NCBI GenBank assembly: GCA_019637155.1
Contig: JAHBWE010000012.1
Location: 277,787 to 341,786, forward strand
From: Labilithrix sp.
Lineage (GTDB): Bacteria > Myxococcota_A > Polyangia > Polyangiales > Polyangiaceae
Length of the DNA stretch: 64,000 bases
Direction of reading: 5' to 3'
Shown here: one piece after another, positions 52,594-62,522 of the stretch
Layout: every line of letters starts with the position of its first letter
Position numbering within the stretch: position 1 is the first letter of the stretch
Translations under genes and position numbers: made by a program
The notes under the pieces: model-generated
Databases searched by the model: none
Seen by the model: the letters and a program-made list of their open reading frames with translations, nothing else
What the model was told of the DNA's origin: nothing

Positions 52594-53237
52594 CCCTCGT
52601 CCTCCTCGTCCCCGCGTGCACGGACCCCGCGCCGGCGCGCGTCGTCACGCCCGACCTCGCGACGAAGCCCACCAGGCCTCCCGGCTACACCGTCGACGAG
52701 GCGGCGAAGTGGGGCAAGTTCCACTCGAAGCGCTTCAACCTCACCGTCCCGCTCCCGGACGGCAAGGTGTGGCGCATCGACGACCACCGCGAGCCCGAGC
52801 TCGTCGCCTTCCACGAGCCGACGCAGACGGGCCTCCGCGTACGCGCGACGATCGAGGAGGGCCTGATGAACCGCCAGCGCTGCGAGGACCGCGCGCGCGC
52901 CCTCGGCATCGTCCCCACCGAGACGAAGACGTTCACGACGGTGGAGGACTCGGTCTGGGTCGGCCCGGAGGCCTACGACTCACGCGTCTGGGTCGCGATC
53001 GAAGCCGCGAAGCCGGGCGCCGCGGTGATGGGGCACGTCTACCTCTTCGGCTCCTTCATCCGAAACTGCCTCATCGTCCACCTCTCGACCTCGGTCCCCA
53101 CCGACCAGGACCACGAGGTCCTCGCGACGCGCCTCGCCGTCGCCGAGGAGCGCATCGTAAAAGCCATCACGCTCGATCCCCCCCGCACCACGACCGACGC
53201 CGAGCTCCCCAAAGAAAAACCCGCCATCCATCGCTAA
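52572..53237 (+). CDS. Hypothetical lipoprotein
   Basis: 221 residues. GTG 52572 gives a short lipoprotein signal ending VLLVPAC. The mature region (FHSKRFNLTVPLPDGKVW, FHEPTQTGLRVRATIEEGLM, HVYLFGSFIRNCLIVHLST) is beta-rich and resembles small periplasmic domains of unknown function. No enzyme motif. The start lies inside ilvE; no other start keeps the lipobox. Confidence 0.7.
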   Translation: MALARLLALVLLVPACTDPAPARVVTPDLATKPTRPPGYTVDEAAKWGKFHSKRFNLTVPLPDGKVWRIDDHREPELVAFHEPTQTGLRVRATIEEGLMNRQRCEDRARALGIVPTETKTFTTVEDSVWVGPEAYDSRVWVAIEAAKPGAAVMGHVYLFGSFIRNCLIVHLSTSVPTDQDHEVLATRLAVAEERIVKAITLDPPRTTTDAELPKEKPAIHR

Positions 53238-53410
53238 CCAACGTCTTCTCAATGACGTTGCACTACCGTCGTCTCGACCGCGAGCTCTTCGCGTGCGGCG
53301 CTGCGACCGCCTCCTCACCTACGAGCTCAGGGCGCAGCTCCGCGCGCACGTTCCCTCCCCCGCATGCCCCACACCTGCATCACTCGAGGTGCACCTGGTC
53401 GGCGGTTGGT

Positions 53411-53416
53411 TAGAAT
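53411..53416 (+). promoter_or_regulatory. Putative leaderless -10 box deciding a GTG start
   Basis: TAGAAT then 7 nt then GTG 53424. The nearby ATG at 53415 lies inside this box, so GTG is favoured. Confidence 0.45.
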
Positions 53417-53423
53417 GGCATTC

Positions 53424-53726
53424 GTGACCGCTCGCTGGGTGCGCTTCCTCCGCGTCTTCGTCGCGGTCCTCGCGTTCTTCGCGGCCCGGCCGGCCGTCGC
53501 GGCGCCGCCGGTCCTCGACGCGGTCGTCCTCGTCGCCGACGCGACGCGCGCCGCCGCCACGATCGCCGAAGCCGACTCCGCGCGAGACGAAACCGCAACC
53601 CAGCCGCCGCCCCCACGCCCCGACGTCACCGACAAGACCGCGCCCGCCTGCCCTCCCGCGCTCGCGCTCGCGCCGTTCGTCCTCGTTCCACGCAAATACC
53701 TCCGCAACTGCTCCCTCCTTCGCTGA
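53424..53726 (+). CDS. Small secreted protein
   Basis: 100 residues, not recognised. Basic N-terminus and hydrophobic core (VRFLRVFVAVLAFFA) with a cleavage-like site AVAAPP, then an Ala/Thr/Pro-rich mature part with two cysteines. ATG 53415 would add three residues. It precedes a second mini-protein by 63 bp. Confidence 0.5.
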   Translation: MTARWVRFLRVFVAVLAFFAARPAVAAPPVLDAVVLVADATRAAATIAEADSARDETATQPPPPRPDVTDKTAPACPPALALAPFVLVPRKYLRNCSLLR

Positions 53727-53776
53727 GCCCACGCGCGCGGTCGATCGGCGTCTACGCGCGACGCGCAACACGCACG

Positions 53777-53784
53777 AAGGAGGT
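53777..53784 (+). promoter_or_regulatory. Perfect Shine-Dalgarno AAGGAGGT
   Basis: AAGGAGGT 5 nt before ATG 53790, the strongest ribosome site in the window; it supports translation of the 65-residue frame. Confidence 0.75.
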
Positions 53785-53789
53785 CTCGC

Positions 53790-53987
53790 ATGTCGAAGGG
53801 TCGGCGGGGCGCGGCGGGGCCGCGCGCGCTCTGGGAACGTCTGGTGTCGCGTGGGCTCCGCCGCTTCGTGCGCGTGCTCATGTTGCTCGCGGCGGGGATC
53901 GGGCCGGCGCCGCCGCCGCCTCCCCCGCCGGAGCCGGCGCGGATCGAGGTTCGCATCGACGACGGGAGCGGAGAGACGGAGGACTGA
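53790..53987 (+). CDS. 65-residue mini-protein
   Basis: Basic N-terminus, one hydrophobic stretch (FVRVLMLLAAGI) followed by a run of prolines and an acidic C-terminus. Not recognised; possibly membrane-associated. Called mainly because of the perfect Shine-Dalgarno and coding-like third positions. Confidence 0.55.
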   Translation: MSKGRRGAAGPRALWERLVSRGLRRFVRVLMLLAAGIGPAPPPPPPPEPARIEVRIDDGSGETED

Positions 53988-54014
53988 CGCGTTGCCTGCT
54001 ACGCTCGCGGGGCG

Positions 54015-54833
54015 ATGGTGGAAGCGCCGCTCGACACCGACGTCGCGATCGAGACGCCCGAGCACATCGTCTTCCACTACCGCATCGCCGGGCCCGCGCG
54101 GCGCGCGGTCGGGCACGTGCTCGACCTCCTCCTCTGCTACCTCGTCGTCGCCGTCCTCACGCTCGTCGTCGTGCTCGCCACCGTCGGCGGCGCCATCGAC
54201 AAGGGCGACGTGTCCGCCGCCGCGAAGGCCGGCTTCGGCCTCATCCTCGTCGCGCTCTTCCTCGCGCAGTGGGCCTACTTCCTCGTCTGGGAGGGCGCGC
54301 TCGGGCGCTCGCCCGGCAAGATGGCGGTGGGGCTCCGCGTCGTCACGACGTCGGGGCGGCCGATCGGGTGGCGCGCCGCGGCGCTGCGCAACTTGCTCCG
54401 CGCGGCGGACCTCCTGCCGATCGGGTACGTCGCGGGCCTCGCCTCGATGACGCTGTCCTCACGCTTTCAGCGGCTCGGCGATCTCGTCGCCGGGACGATG
54501 GTCGTCGCGCCCACCATCGCGCGCGCGACCAAGCCGCTCGAGCTCGAGCCGCCGGCGGAGCCGCGCGAGCTCGCGACGCTGCCCGACCACGTCACGCTCG
54601 ACGCCGACGAGCGCGTCGCGATCGAGCTGTTCCTGCGCCGGCGTCACGCGCTCGGCGTCGCGCGCGAGAACGAGCTCGCCGCGATCCTCGCGGAGAAGAT
54701 CGGAGAGCGGATCGGATACACGCATCCGAGCCCGTCGCGCCTCCTCGCGCTCGTCTACGACCGCGCGGTAAACGCGGGTCGCACGGAAGCGCCGCCTTCG
54801 TCGTTCTTCCCGAAGGCCGGGGGCACGCGATGA
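54015..54833 (+). CDS. RDD-family membrane protein
   Basis: 272 residues. RDD domain: RRAVGHVLDLLLCYLVVAVL, LVWEGALGRSPGKMAVGLRVV and ALRNLLRAADLLPIGYVAGL (in part), with a C-terminal soluble tail. First gene of a tightly coupled membrane cluster. TACGCT lies 9 nt before ATG 54015. Its stop overlaps the next ATG by 4 nt. RDD proteins may transport or bind lipids or ions; the role here is unknown. Confidence 0.87.
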   Translation: MVEAPLDTDVAIETPEHIVFHYRIAGPARRAVGHVLDLLLCYLVVAVLTLVVVLATVGGAIDKGDVSAAAKAGFGLILVALFLAQWAYFLVWEGALGRSPGKMAVGLRVVTTSGRPIGWRAAALRNLLRAADLLPIGYVAGLASMTLSSRFQRLGDLVAGTMVVAPTIARATKPLELEPPAEPRELATLPDHVTLDADERVAIELFLRRRHALGVARENELAAILAEKIGERIGYTHPSPSRLLALVYDRAVNAGRTEAPPSSFFPKAGGTR

Positions 54834-55861
54834 GCCTCGCCTCCGCCCTCACCGAGAAGGCGTTCACCGAGCGCCGGCGCGCGGACTGGGACGCGCTCGA
54901 CGCGCTCGGCGCGAAGGCGCAGCGCGTCGGGATCAAGAAGCTCGAGCCGGAGGAGGTCGTCCGCGTCTCGCCGCTCTACCGCAGCGTCTGCGCCGACCTC
55001 GCCGCGGCGCAGGCCGCCCGCTACAGCGCGCCGCTCGTCGAGTACCTCCTCGGCCTCACCGCCGCCGCGCACGGCATGATGTACGGCCCGCACGCGAAGG
55101 TCGACGACGACGACCGCGCCGGCGGCCGCAACGCGCGCGCGCTCAGCGTGCGCCGCGCGTGGCTCGTCGCGTTCCCCCGCGCCGTGCGCGCGCGGAGGCG
55201 CGAGATGCTGCTCGCGACCGCGCTCTTCTTCGTTCCGTTCCTCCTCGGCGCCGTCCTCACGATGCGCGACCCGAGCTTCGCGTTCCGCGTCGTCCCCGAG
55301 GCGATGCTGCGGCCGCTCACCGAGGCGTACGCGAAGGGCTTCGGCGACGGCCGCGAGGCGGGCGAAGGCGCGCTGATGGCGGGCTTCTACGTCTACAACA
55401 ACGTCGGCATCGCGCTCCGCTGCTTCGCGTGCGGCGTCTTCTTCGGACTGGGGTCGGCGTTCTACCTCGTGCAGAACGGGCTCTCGATCGGCGCGATCCT
55501 CGGCTACGTCGCGTCGCAAGGCGCCGGCGACAACATCGGGATCTTCATCATCGGCCACGGCTCGCTCGAGCTCGGCGCGATCGTGCTCGCCGGCGGGGCG
55601 GGGCTCTCGATCGGATGGTCGATCGTCGCGCCGGGCGATCTCCCGCGCGTCGTGTCGCTCCAGCGCCGCGCGCGCGAGATCCTCGTCATCGTCGCCGGCG
55701 CCGCGGTCATGCTCGTGATGGCCGCCGCGATCGAGGGCTTCTGGTCCGCGTCGAGCGCCCCGCAGCCGGTGAAGCTCGTCGTCGGCGCGACGCTGTTCGT
55801 GCTGCTCATGGCGTACATCCTCCTCGCCGGCCGCGCGCCGGCGAAGGACGAGGCGCGGTGA
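54830..55861 (+). CDS. SpoIIM-family (stage II sporulation protein M-like) membrane protein
   Basis: 343 residues. About five membrane spans; the SpoIIM/DUF95 landmarks are YVYNNVGIALRCFACGVFFGLG, ILGYVASQGAGDNIGIFIIGHGSLEL (both quoted in part) and GLSIGWSIVAPGD. SpoIIM homologues occur widely outside spore formers next to RDD and MoxR genes. ATG 54830 overlaps the RDD stop and its own stop overlaps the next GTG, both by 4 nt. Confidence 0.87.
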   Translation: MSLASALTEKAFTERRRADWDALDALGAKAQRVGIKKLEPEEVVRVSPLYRSVCADLAAAQAARYSAPLVEYLLGLTAAAHGMMYGPHAKVDDDDRAGGRNARALSVRRAWLVAFPRAVRARRREMLLATALFFVPFLLGAVLTMRDPSFAFRVVPEAMLRPLTEAYAKGFGDGREAGEGALMAGFYVYNNVGIALRCFACGVFFGLGSAFYLVQNGLSIGAILGYVASQGAGDNIGIFIIGHGSLELGAIVLAGGAGLSIGWSIVAPGDLPRVVSLQRRAREILVIVAGAAVMLVMAAAIEGFWSASSAPQPVKLVVGATLFVLLMAYILLAGRAPAKDEAR

Positions 55862-56679
55862 GCCACGGCGGACGCAGGAAGCCCGGCGAGGGCCGAGCCG
55901 GATTCAACGTCCTCTCCGCGCGCGTGGCGCTGCGCGATCGCGGGCTCGCCGACGTGCTCGATCTCGCGGTCCGCTTCCTCTCCGTCCACGGCCGCGTGTT
56001 CGCGCGCCTCGCGGCGTGCACGCTCCTGCCCGCCGCCGCGCTCTCGATCGTCGCCGGCAAGGTCCTCGGCTGGCGCCTCGCGTGGGTGGTCGCGATCCCG
56101 CTCGCGGTCGCGATGGAGGCGCCGTTCACCGTCCTCGCGTCGCGCCTCGTCTTCGAGGACGGCGTGCGCGCGCGCGACGTGCTCAGGGCCTCCGTCCGCG
56201 CGACGCCGCTCGTCTTCACCGCGCGCCTCGTCGCGCTCGCGCTCACGACGGCGGGCGTCGGCTGCTTCGTCGTCCCCGGCGTCGCCGTCGCGGCGCTGAC
56301 GCTCTTCGCCGGCGAGGCGATGCTCCTCGAGCGCGCCGAGCTCCTCCGCGCGTTCGGGCGCGCGCAGTCGGTCGCGGCGAACGCGATCGGCGACGTCGTG
56401 CTCGCGGTCTTGATCTTCGCGTGCGTGCCCGTCGCCGCCGTGCTCCTCGCCGACGTCGGCGGGCGCACCCTCATCGCCGAGGTCTTCCAGTTCCGTCCAC
56501 CGCGTCCGGTGTGGACCGAAGGCGGCGGCGTGCTCGCGCTCCTCGGCCTCTTCCTCCAGGTGCCGTTCTTCGCGACCGCGCGCTTCTTCCTCTACCTCAA
56601 CGTGCGCACCCGCACCGAGGGCTGGGACATCCAGACCCGCTTCGCCGGCCTCGCCGCGCGCACGGACGAGCCGACGTGA
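55858..56679 (+). CDS. Integral membrane protein of the RDD/SpoIIM cluster
   Basis: 273 residues, ~5 membrane spans (LAWVVAIPLAVAMEAPFTVL, LVALALTTAGVGCFVVPGVA, GDVVLAVLIFACVPVAAVLL). The ending FLYLNVRTRTEGWDIQTRF is the signature of a membrane family found beside DUF4129 genes. No catalytic motif. GTG 55858 overlaps the preceding TGA; its stop overlaps the next GTG. Confidence 0.78.
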   Translation: MSHGGRRKPGEGRAGFNVLSARVALRDRGLADVLDLAVRFLSVHGRVFARLAACTLLPAAALSIVAGKVLGWRLAWVVAIPLAVAMEAPFTVLASRLVFEDGVRARDVLRASVRATPLVFTARLVALALTTAGVGCFVVPGVAVAALTLFAGEAMLLERAELLRAFGRAQSVAANAIGDVVLAVLIFACVPVAAVLLADVGGRTLIAEVFQFRPPRPVWTEGGGVLALLGLFLQVPFFATARFFLYLNVRTRTEGWDIQTRFAGLAARTDEPT

Positions 56680-58595
56680 AGCCGCTCGTCCTCGCGCTCG
56701 CGCTCTCCGCCGCCGCGCCCGCGCCGCCGCCGCCGGCGCACGACGTGGACGGCATCGAGCGCACGAAGGCCGCCGCCTACGCCGAGGAACAATTTGCATT
56801 CTGCACGGACCCGACGCGCCCGCTCGGCCCGCGGCAGAAGCGGCTCTGCACGGTCGCGAAGGAGATCCCCGACTGCCCCGGCCTCGTGAGCGCGTGCGAC
56901 CTCGAGCCGACCGCGCCGCCGCCGGACTGGCTCGCGCGCCTCGCGCAGTGGGCCGCGCCGTTCGCGACCGTGCTCCTCTACCTCCTCGTCGCCGCGATCG
57001 TGATCGTCGTCGCGATCCCGGTCGTGGGCGCGCTCCTCCAGCTCCGCCGGCGCAAGAAGCGGGCAGCGGAGGCGACCGCCGCGCCGAACGTGGCCACCAT
57101 CGTCGCGGGCGCGCCGGCCGCGATCCCGGACGACGCCGATCCCGAGGAGGCGCTCCGGCTCGCCGAGGAGTCGCTCGCGCGCGGCGACCACCGCGCCTCG
57201 CTCGCGCTCTCGCTCGCGGCCGCGCTCGCCGCGCTCGGCCGCCGCGGCGCGATCAAGATCGCGCGCCACCGCACGCACGGCGAATACGTGCGCTCGTGCG
57301 CGGAGGAGACGGCGCGTCCCCCGCTCCGCGAGATCGTGCGCGCGGTCGACGCGGTCGAGTTCGGCGGCGCCGAAGCGACCGGCGAGGCGGCGACGCGCAT
57401 CACCGCGCGGGCGCGCGCCATCGTGCGGACCGCCGCCGTCGTCACTACGCTCGGCCTCCTCCTCCTCGGCTGCAAGCCCCCGCAGCGCGGGGCCGATCCC
57501 GCCGGCGACGAGCTCCCGATCGCGATCCTCGCGAAGAACGGCTTCACGGTGAAGCCGCTCGCCTCGTCGCTCTCGACGATGCCGGTCCCCTCCCGCGGCG
57601 AGGGCGCGCCCGTCGTCGTCGTCGACGTCGAACGTGTCCCGCTCGACGACGAGACGGAGGCGCACCTCATGCGCTGGGTCGAGGGCGGCGGCGTGCTCGT
57701 CCTCTTCGGCAGCGTGATCGCGTGGCCGTCGGAGCTCGCGCCGCACGCGGTCCGCGCCACCACGCGCGACCTCTTCGTCTCGACGCCGGACCCGAACGGC
57801 GGCCTCGAAGATCCGGACACCGACCAGTCGCCGGACGACGTCGGCCGTCCGATCCATTTCGCGGGCGCGCGCGTCGCGCGGCACGACGCGTTCGCGTGGA
57901 AGGACCGCGTCGCCGCCGATCCGGTCGCGTTCCTCGGGCGCGACGTCTACGCCTCGAAGCGCCGCCTCGGCCGCGGCCTCGTCCTCGGCGTCGCGAACGA
58001 CGACCTCTGGACGAACGTCGGCGTGATGCCGACGCGCAACGCGGCCGCGCTCGTCACGTTGATCCGCTCCGTCTCGCACGACCTCCGCCGTCCGCTCGGC
58101 GGCGTGACGCTCTCGGACCTCCGCGTCGCGCGCGCGGAGGACGGCATCCCGCCGCCGTCGAACCCGTTCGCCGCGCTCCTCGCCGCGGGCCTGGGCAAGG
58201 GCGCGTGGCACGCGCTCGCGGCCGCGGTCCTGCTCTTCCTCTGCTACGGCATCCGCCACGCGCGCCCGCGCGCCGCCCCGACGAAGCCGCGCCGCTCCTT
58301 CACCGAGCACGTCGAGGCCACCGGCGCCTTCTACGCCCGAGCCCGCGCACGCACGCACGCGCTCGCGCAGTACGGCCGCTTCATGGAGCTCCGCCTCCGC
58401 GAGCTCGCCCCACGCGGCACCGATCCCACCGCGTTCCTCGCGCAACGCAGCGGCGCATCACCAGAGCGCGCCGCGGAGCTGTACACGCGCGCCCTCGCCG
58501 CGAAGCCGGACGAGCTCCCGAAGGGCGACGAGCTCGAGCTCCTCGGCGAGCTCCGCACGATGATGGCGAAGGCCACCGCGCCGCGCCGCTCTTAG
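56676..58595 (+). CDS. DUF4129/DUF4350-type membrane protein
   Basis: 639 residues. Signal-like N-terminus, an extracytoplasmic Cys-containing region, a membrane span (LLYLLVAAIVIVVAIPVVGAL), a DUF4129-like cytoplasmic helix region (THGEYVRSCAEE), a second hydrophobic span, then a DUF4350 domain (VVVVDVERVPLDDETEAHLMRW in part, GGGVLVLFGS, GRGLVLGVANDDLWTN) and a final span (LAAAVLLFLCYGIRHA). GTG start coupled by 4 nt. In other genomes MoxR and DUF58 follow directly; here they resume at 61554. Confidence 0.82.
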   Translation: MKPLVLALALSAAAPAPPPPAHDVDGIERTKAAAYAEEQFAFCTDPTRPLGPRQKRLCTVAKEIPDCPGLVSACDLEPTAPPPDWLARLAQWAAPFATVLLYLLVAAIVIVVAIPVVGALLQLRRRKKRAAEATAAPNVATIVAGAPAAIPDDADPEEALRLAEESLARGDHRASLALSLAAALAALGRRGAIKIARHRTHGEYVRSCAEETARPPLREIVRAVDAVEFGGAEATGEAATRITARARAIVRTAAVVTTLGLLLLGCKPPQRGADPAGDELPIAILAKNGFTVKPLASSLSTMPVPSRGEGAPVVVVDVERVPLDDETEAHLMRWVEGGGVLVLFGSVIAWPSELAPHAVRATTRDLFVSTPDPNGGLEDPDTDQSPDDVGRPIHFAGARVARHDAFAWKDRVAADPVAFLGRDVYASKRRLGRGLVLGVANDDLWTNVGVMPTRNAAALVTLIRSVSHDLRRPLGGVTLSDLRVARAEDGIPPPSNPFAALLAAGLGKGAWHALAAAVLLFLCYGIRHARPRAAPTKPRRSFTEHVEATGAFYARARARTHALAQYGRFMELRLRELAPRGTDPTAFLAQRSGASPERAAELYTRALAAKPDELPKGDELELLGELRTMMAKATAPRRS

Positions 58596-58604
58596 CTCAC
58601 GGCT

Positions 58605-60008
58605 TCACGGGTGCACGCAGCGCGCGCCCGTCGCCCAGTACGCGCGCTCCTTCGGCGAGTGGTGCACGCCGTACGGGATCTGGTGGTTCTCCCACGAGCC
58701 GTTGCGCGACCAGCGGACCTGTCCCGCGGCGTTGAAGGTGCTCGTGAGGTTGAAGACGAGACCGCCGAGATCGGCGTGGCCGTTCGGGCCGTTGCCCGCG
58801 GGCTTGCGGCCCGGCGCGGCGATGAAGGCGCTGTTGTCGAGCTGGTTCTCGGGGAACGCGTAGGTGTACTTGTGGACCGCGCGATCGGCCGTCCACGCCT
58901 GGTTGCCCCACGGCATCGTCCCGCCCCACTGCGCGTCGAGCTCGGCGAGCGTGGGCAGGCGGCCGCCCTCCCAGATGCAGAACGCCTGCGCGAGGTAGAA
59001 GGTGACGCAGTTCAGCGCCTTCGTGTCGAGGACGTCCTTGCCGTACTTCTGCGCGATCTCGTCATTGAAGCCAGTGTTGACATTGTCGGGGAGCCAATAC
59101 GTGCGCGCGCCCTGGCCCTTGAGGTAACAACCCTGACGCTGGCCGTCGTTCCCGTACGGGCCGAGCTCGATCGCGACCTCGTCCAACGTCGACGGGACGC
59201 GGGCGTTCCACGCTTGCTGCCAGTTCGGGTTCGCGCCGAGGCCGGCCACGAACTGGCGCGGGTTGCCGTTGAAGCGCTCGATGAAGGCGCGCATGCGCCC
59301 CGCCGTGATCGAGTACTTGTCGAGCTTCTGGCTCACGGCGCAGCAGCTCTCGTGCTTCGCGGCGGGATCGCCGACCTCACCGGGACCGCACGTGTCGCCG
59401 CCGAAGTGCGCCGTGCAGCTCTTCCCGACCGCGCACTTCTTGTTGTAGTCGCAGCCGTCGGACGCGCAGTCGGAGTGCGCCGCGCACGTCTTGCCCACCG
59501 CGCACTTCGGCGCGTTCGCGCCGCCGCAGTCGACGTCCGTCTCGTCGCCGTTCTTCACCGAGTCGGTCGGGCTCGGCGCCGCGCACTTGCCGTCGGTGCA
59601 GACCTGGCTCTCGCAGTCCGCCGCCGCGCCGCACCCCTTGTCGGTCCCGCACTTCGGCGCGCTCTGGCCTCCGCAGTCGACGTCCGTCTCGTCGCCGTTC
59701 TTGATCCCGTCGTCGGGACGCGCGGGGATCGGTTTGTCGGGCGTGGCCGCGCCACACTTGCCGCCGGTCTCGCAGTTGCCGGTCTGACAATCGAGGTCGA
59801 CCTTGCAGCCTTTGTTCTCGGGGCAGGGCGGCGCGTTCTTGCCGCCGCAGCCGACGTCGGTCTCCTCGTTGCCTTGCGGCGCCTGCGACGTCTTCCCTTC
59901 CTTGGCGGCCGGCTCGTCGTTGTCGTCGGTCGCGGCGGGATCGGTCGAGCACGCAGCGGCGATCCCGAGGAGCGAGACGACGAGCGGGAGGAGGCGGAGG
60001 GAGCGCAT
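58605..60008 (-). CDS. FGE-sulfatase-like lipoprotein with Cys-rich repeats (paralogue B)
   Basis: 467 residues. Lipoprotein signal (LLGIAAAC), Cys-rich repeats of the form NGDETDVDCGG...APKCAVGKTC...DCASDGC, then a SUMF1-like domain: KYSITAGRMRAFIERFNGNP, FCIWEGGRLPTLAEL, TMPWGNQ, LGGLVFNLTSTF and AYWATGARCVHP. Close in design to paralogue A at 45454-46809. It interrupts the DUF4350-MoxR order. TAGGGT lies 6 nt before ATG 60008. Confidence 0.82.
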   Translation of the reverse strand: MRSLRLLPLVVSLLGIAAACSTDPAATDDNDEPAAKEGKTSQAPQGNEETDVGCGGKNAPPCPENKGCKVDLDCQTGNCETGGKCGAATPDKPIPARPDDGIKNGDETDVDCGGQSAPKCGTDKGCGAAADCESQVCTDGKCAAPSPTDSVKNGDETDVDCGGANAPKCAVGKTCAAHSDCASDGCDYNKKCAVGKSCTAHFGGDTCGPGEVGDPAAKHESCCAVSQKLDKYSITAGRMRAFIERFNGNPRQFVAGLGANPNWQQAWNARVPSTLDEVAIELGPYGNDGQRQGCYLKGQGARTYWLPDNVNTGFNDEIAQKYGKDVLDTKALNCVTFYLAQAFCIWEGGRLPTLAELDAQWGGTMPWGNQAWTADRAVHKYTYAFPENQLDNSAFIAAPGRKPAGNGPNGHADLGGLVFNLTSTFNAAGQVRWSRNGSWENHQIPYGVHHSPKERAYWATGARCVHP

Positions 60009-60150
60009 CGCCGGACCCTATTGCAGAGACGGCGCCACCGGATGTGGCCCGGAAAACCGAGCGATTTCAAGCCTGGCAGTCCGGCGCCAGTGGAACTTTC
60101 CGACCCAGGCGGACTCCATCTCCTGGATCCCGCCTACCTCGGTTGCGCGA

Positions 60151-61518
<1,368 letters not shown>

Positions 61519-61526
61519 CCCGCGCG

Positions 61527-61544
61527 AACGTAGCATGGTAGCGT
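61527..61544. promoter_or_regulatory. Back-to-back putative -10 boxes of divergent genes
   Basis: TACGTT on the minus strand (61532-61527), 8 nt before ATG 61518, and TAGCGT on the plus strand (61539-61544), 9 nt before ATG 61554. The start codons are only 36 bp apart, so the two promoters must overlap. Confidence 0.45.
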
Positions 61545-61553
61545 CGGAAGCCG

Positions 61554-62513
61554 ATGACGCCGGAGACGTTCGCGGAGACCTTCGATCGCATCCGCAGCCA
61601 GATGGCGAAGGTCGTCGTCGGACAGGAAGACCTCGTCTTCGGGCTCCTCGTGACCGCGGTCGCGGGCGGGCACGTGCTCATCGAAGGAGCGCCCGGCCTC
61701 GGGAAGACGCTCGTCGCGCGGTCGTTCGCGCGCGTGTCGGCGACGAGCTTCAAGCGCGTCCAGTTCACCCCCGACCTCATGCCGAGCGACGTGACCGGCT
61801 CGAGCATCTTCGATCGCCAAGGAGGCACGTTCACGTTCGTGCAAGGTCCGATCTTCTGCCAGCTCCTGCTCGCGGACGAGATCAACCGCGCGCCGGCGAA
61901 GACGCAGTCGTCGCTCCTCGAGGCGATGCAGGACCATCAGGTCACCGTCGACGGCACCTCGCATCCGCTCCCGGCGCCGTTCATCGTCGTCGCGACGCAG
62001 AACCCGGTCGAGTCGCAGGGCACGTACCCGCTCCCGGAGGCGCAGCTCGATCGCTTCCTCATGAAGCTCACCGTCGCGGATCCGCCGCGCGAGGTCGAGC
62101 AGCAGATCGTGAAGAACCACGCGACGGGGTTCGATCCGACCGACCTCTCCGAGCTCGCCGCCGTCACCGCGCCGGAAGAGCTCCTCGCGATGAGCGCGCT
62201 CGCGCGGAGCACGCGCGTCGAGGACGCGGTCGTGGGGTACGTCGTCGACGTCGTGCGCCGCACGCGGGAGGACCGCGCGATCGAGCTCGGCGCGTCGCCG
62301 CGCGCGTCGATCGCGATGATGAAGGCGGCGCAGGTCGTGGCCGCGAGCGAGGGGCGCGCGTTCGTGACGCCGGACGACGTGAAGGCGGTCGCGAAGCCGG
62401 TGCTCCGTCACCGCGTGATGCTCCATCCCGACGCCGAGCTGCAGGGCATCGCCGCCGACGAGCGCATCGACGACATCCTCCGCGCCGCGCCGGTCCCGCA
62501 GGCGCAGGCATAG
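61554..62513 (+). CDS. MoxR-family AAA+ ATPase
   Basis: 319 residues. Walker A GAPGLGKT, Walker B LLLADEINRAP, sensor-1 VVATQNPVESQGTYPLPEAQLDRF (in part). MoxR ATPases act as chaperones for VWA/DUF58 proteins, and the DUF58 gene follows 9 bp later. Part of the RDD/SpoIIM/DUF4350 cluster, separated from its front half by two leftward genes. TAGCGT lies 9 nt before ATG 61554. Confidence 0.93.
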   Translation: MTPETFAETFDRIRSQMAKVVVGQEDLVFGLLVTAVAGGHVLIEGAPGLGKTLVARSFARVSATSFKRVQFTPDLMPSDVTGSSIFDRQGGTFTFVQGPIFCQLLLADEINRAPAKTQSSLLEAMQDHQVTVDGTSHPLPAPFIVVATQNPVESQGTYPLPEAQLDRFLMKLTVADPPREVEQQIVKNHATGFDPTDLSELAAVTAPEELLAMSALARSTRVEDAVVGYVVDVVRRTREDRAIELGASPRASIAMMKAAQVVAASEGRAFVTPDDVKAVAKPVLRHRVMLHPDAELQGIAADERIDDILRAAPVPQAQA

Positions 62514-62522
62514 GCGCGCGCG

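Noticed and set aside
53319..54116. Minus-strand 265-codon frame
   Set aside because: Arg-rich, motif-free and antisense to the mini-proteins and the RDD gene.
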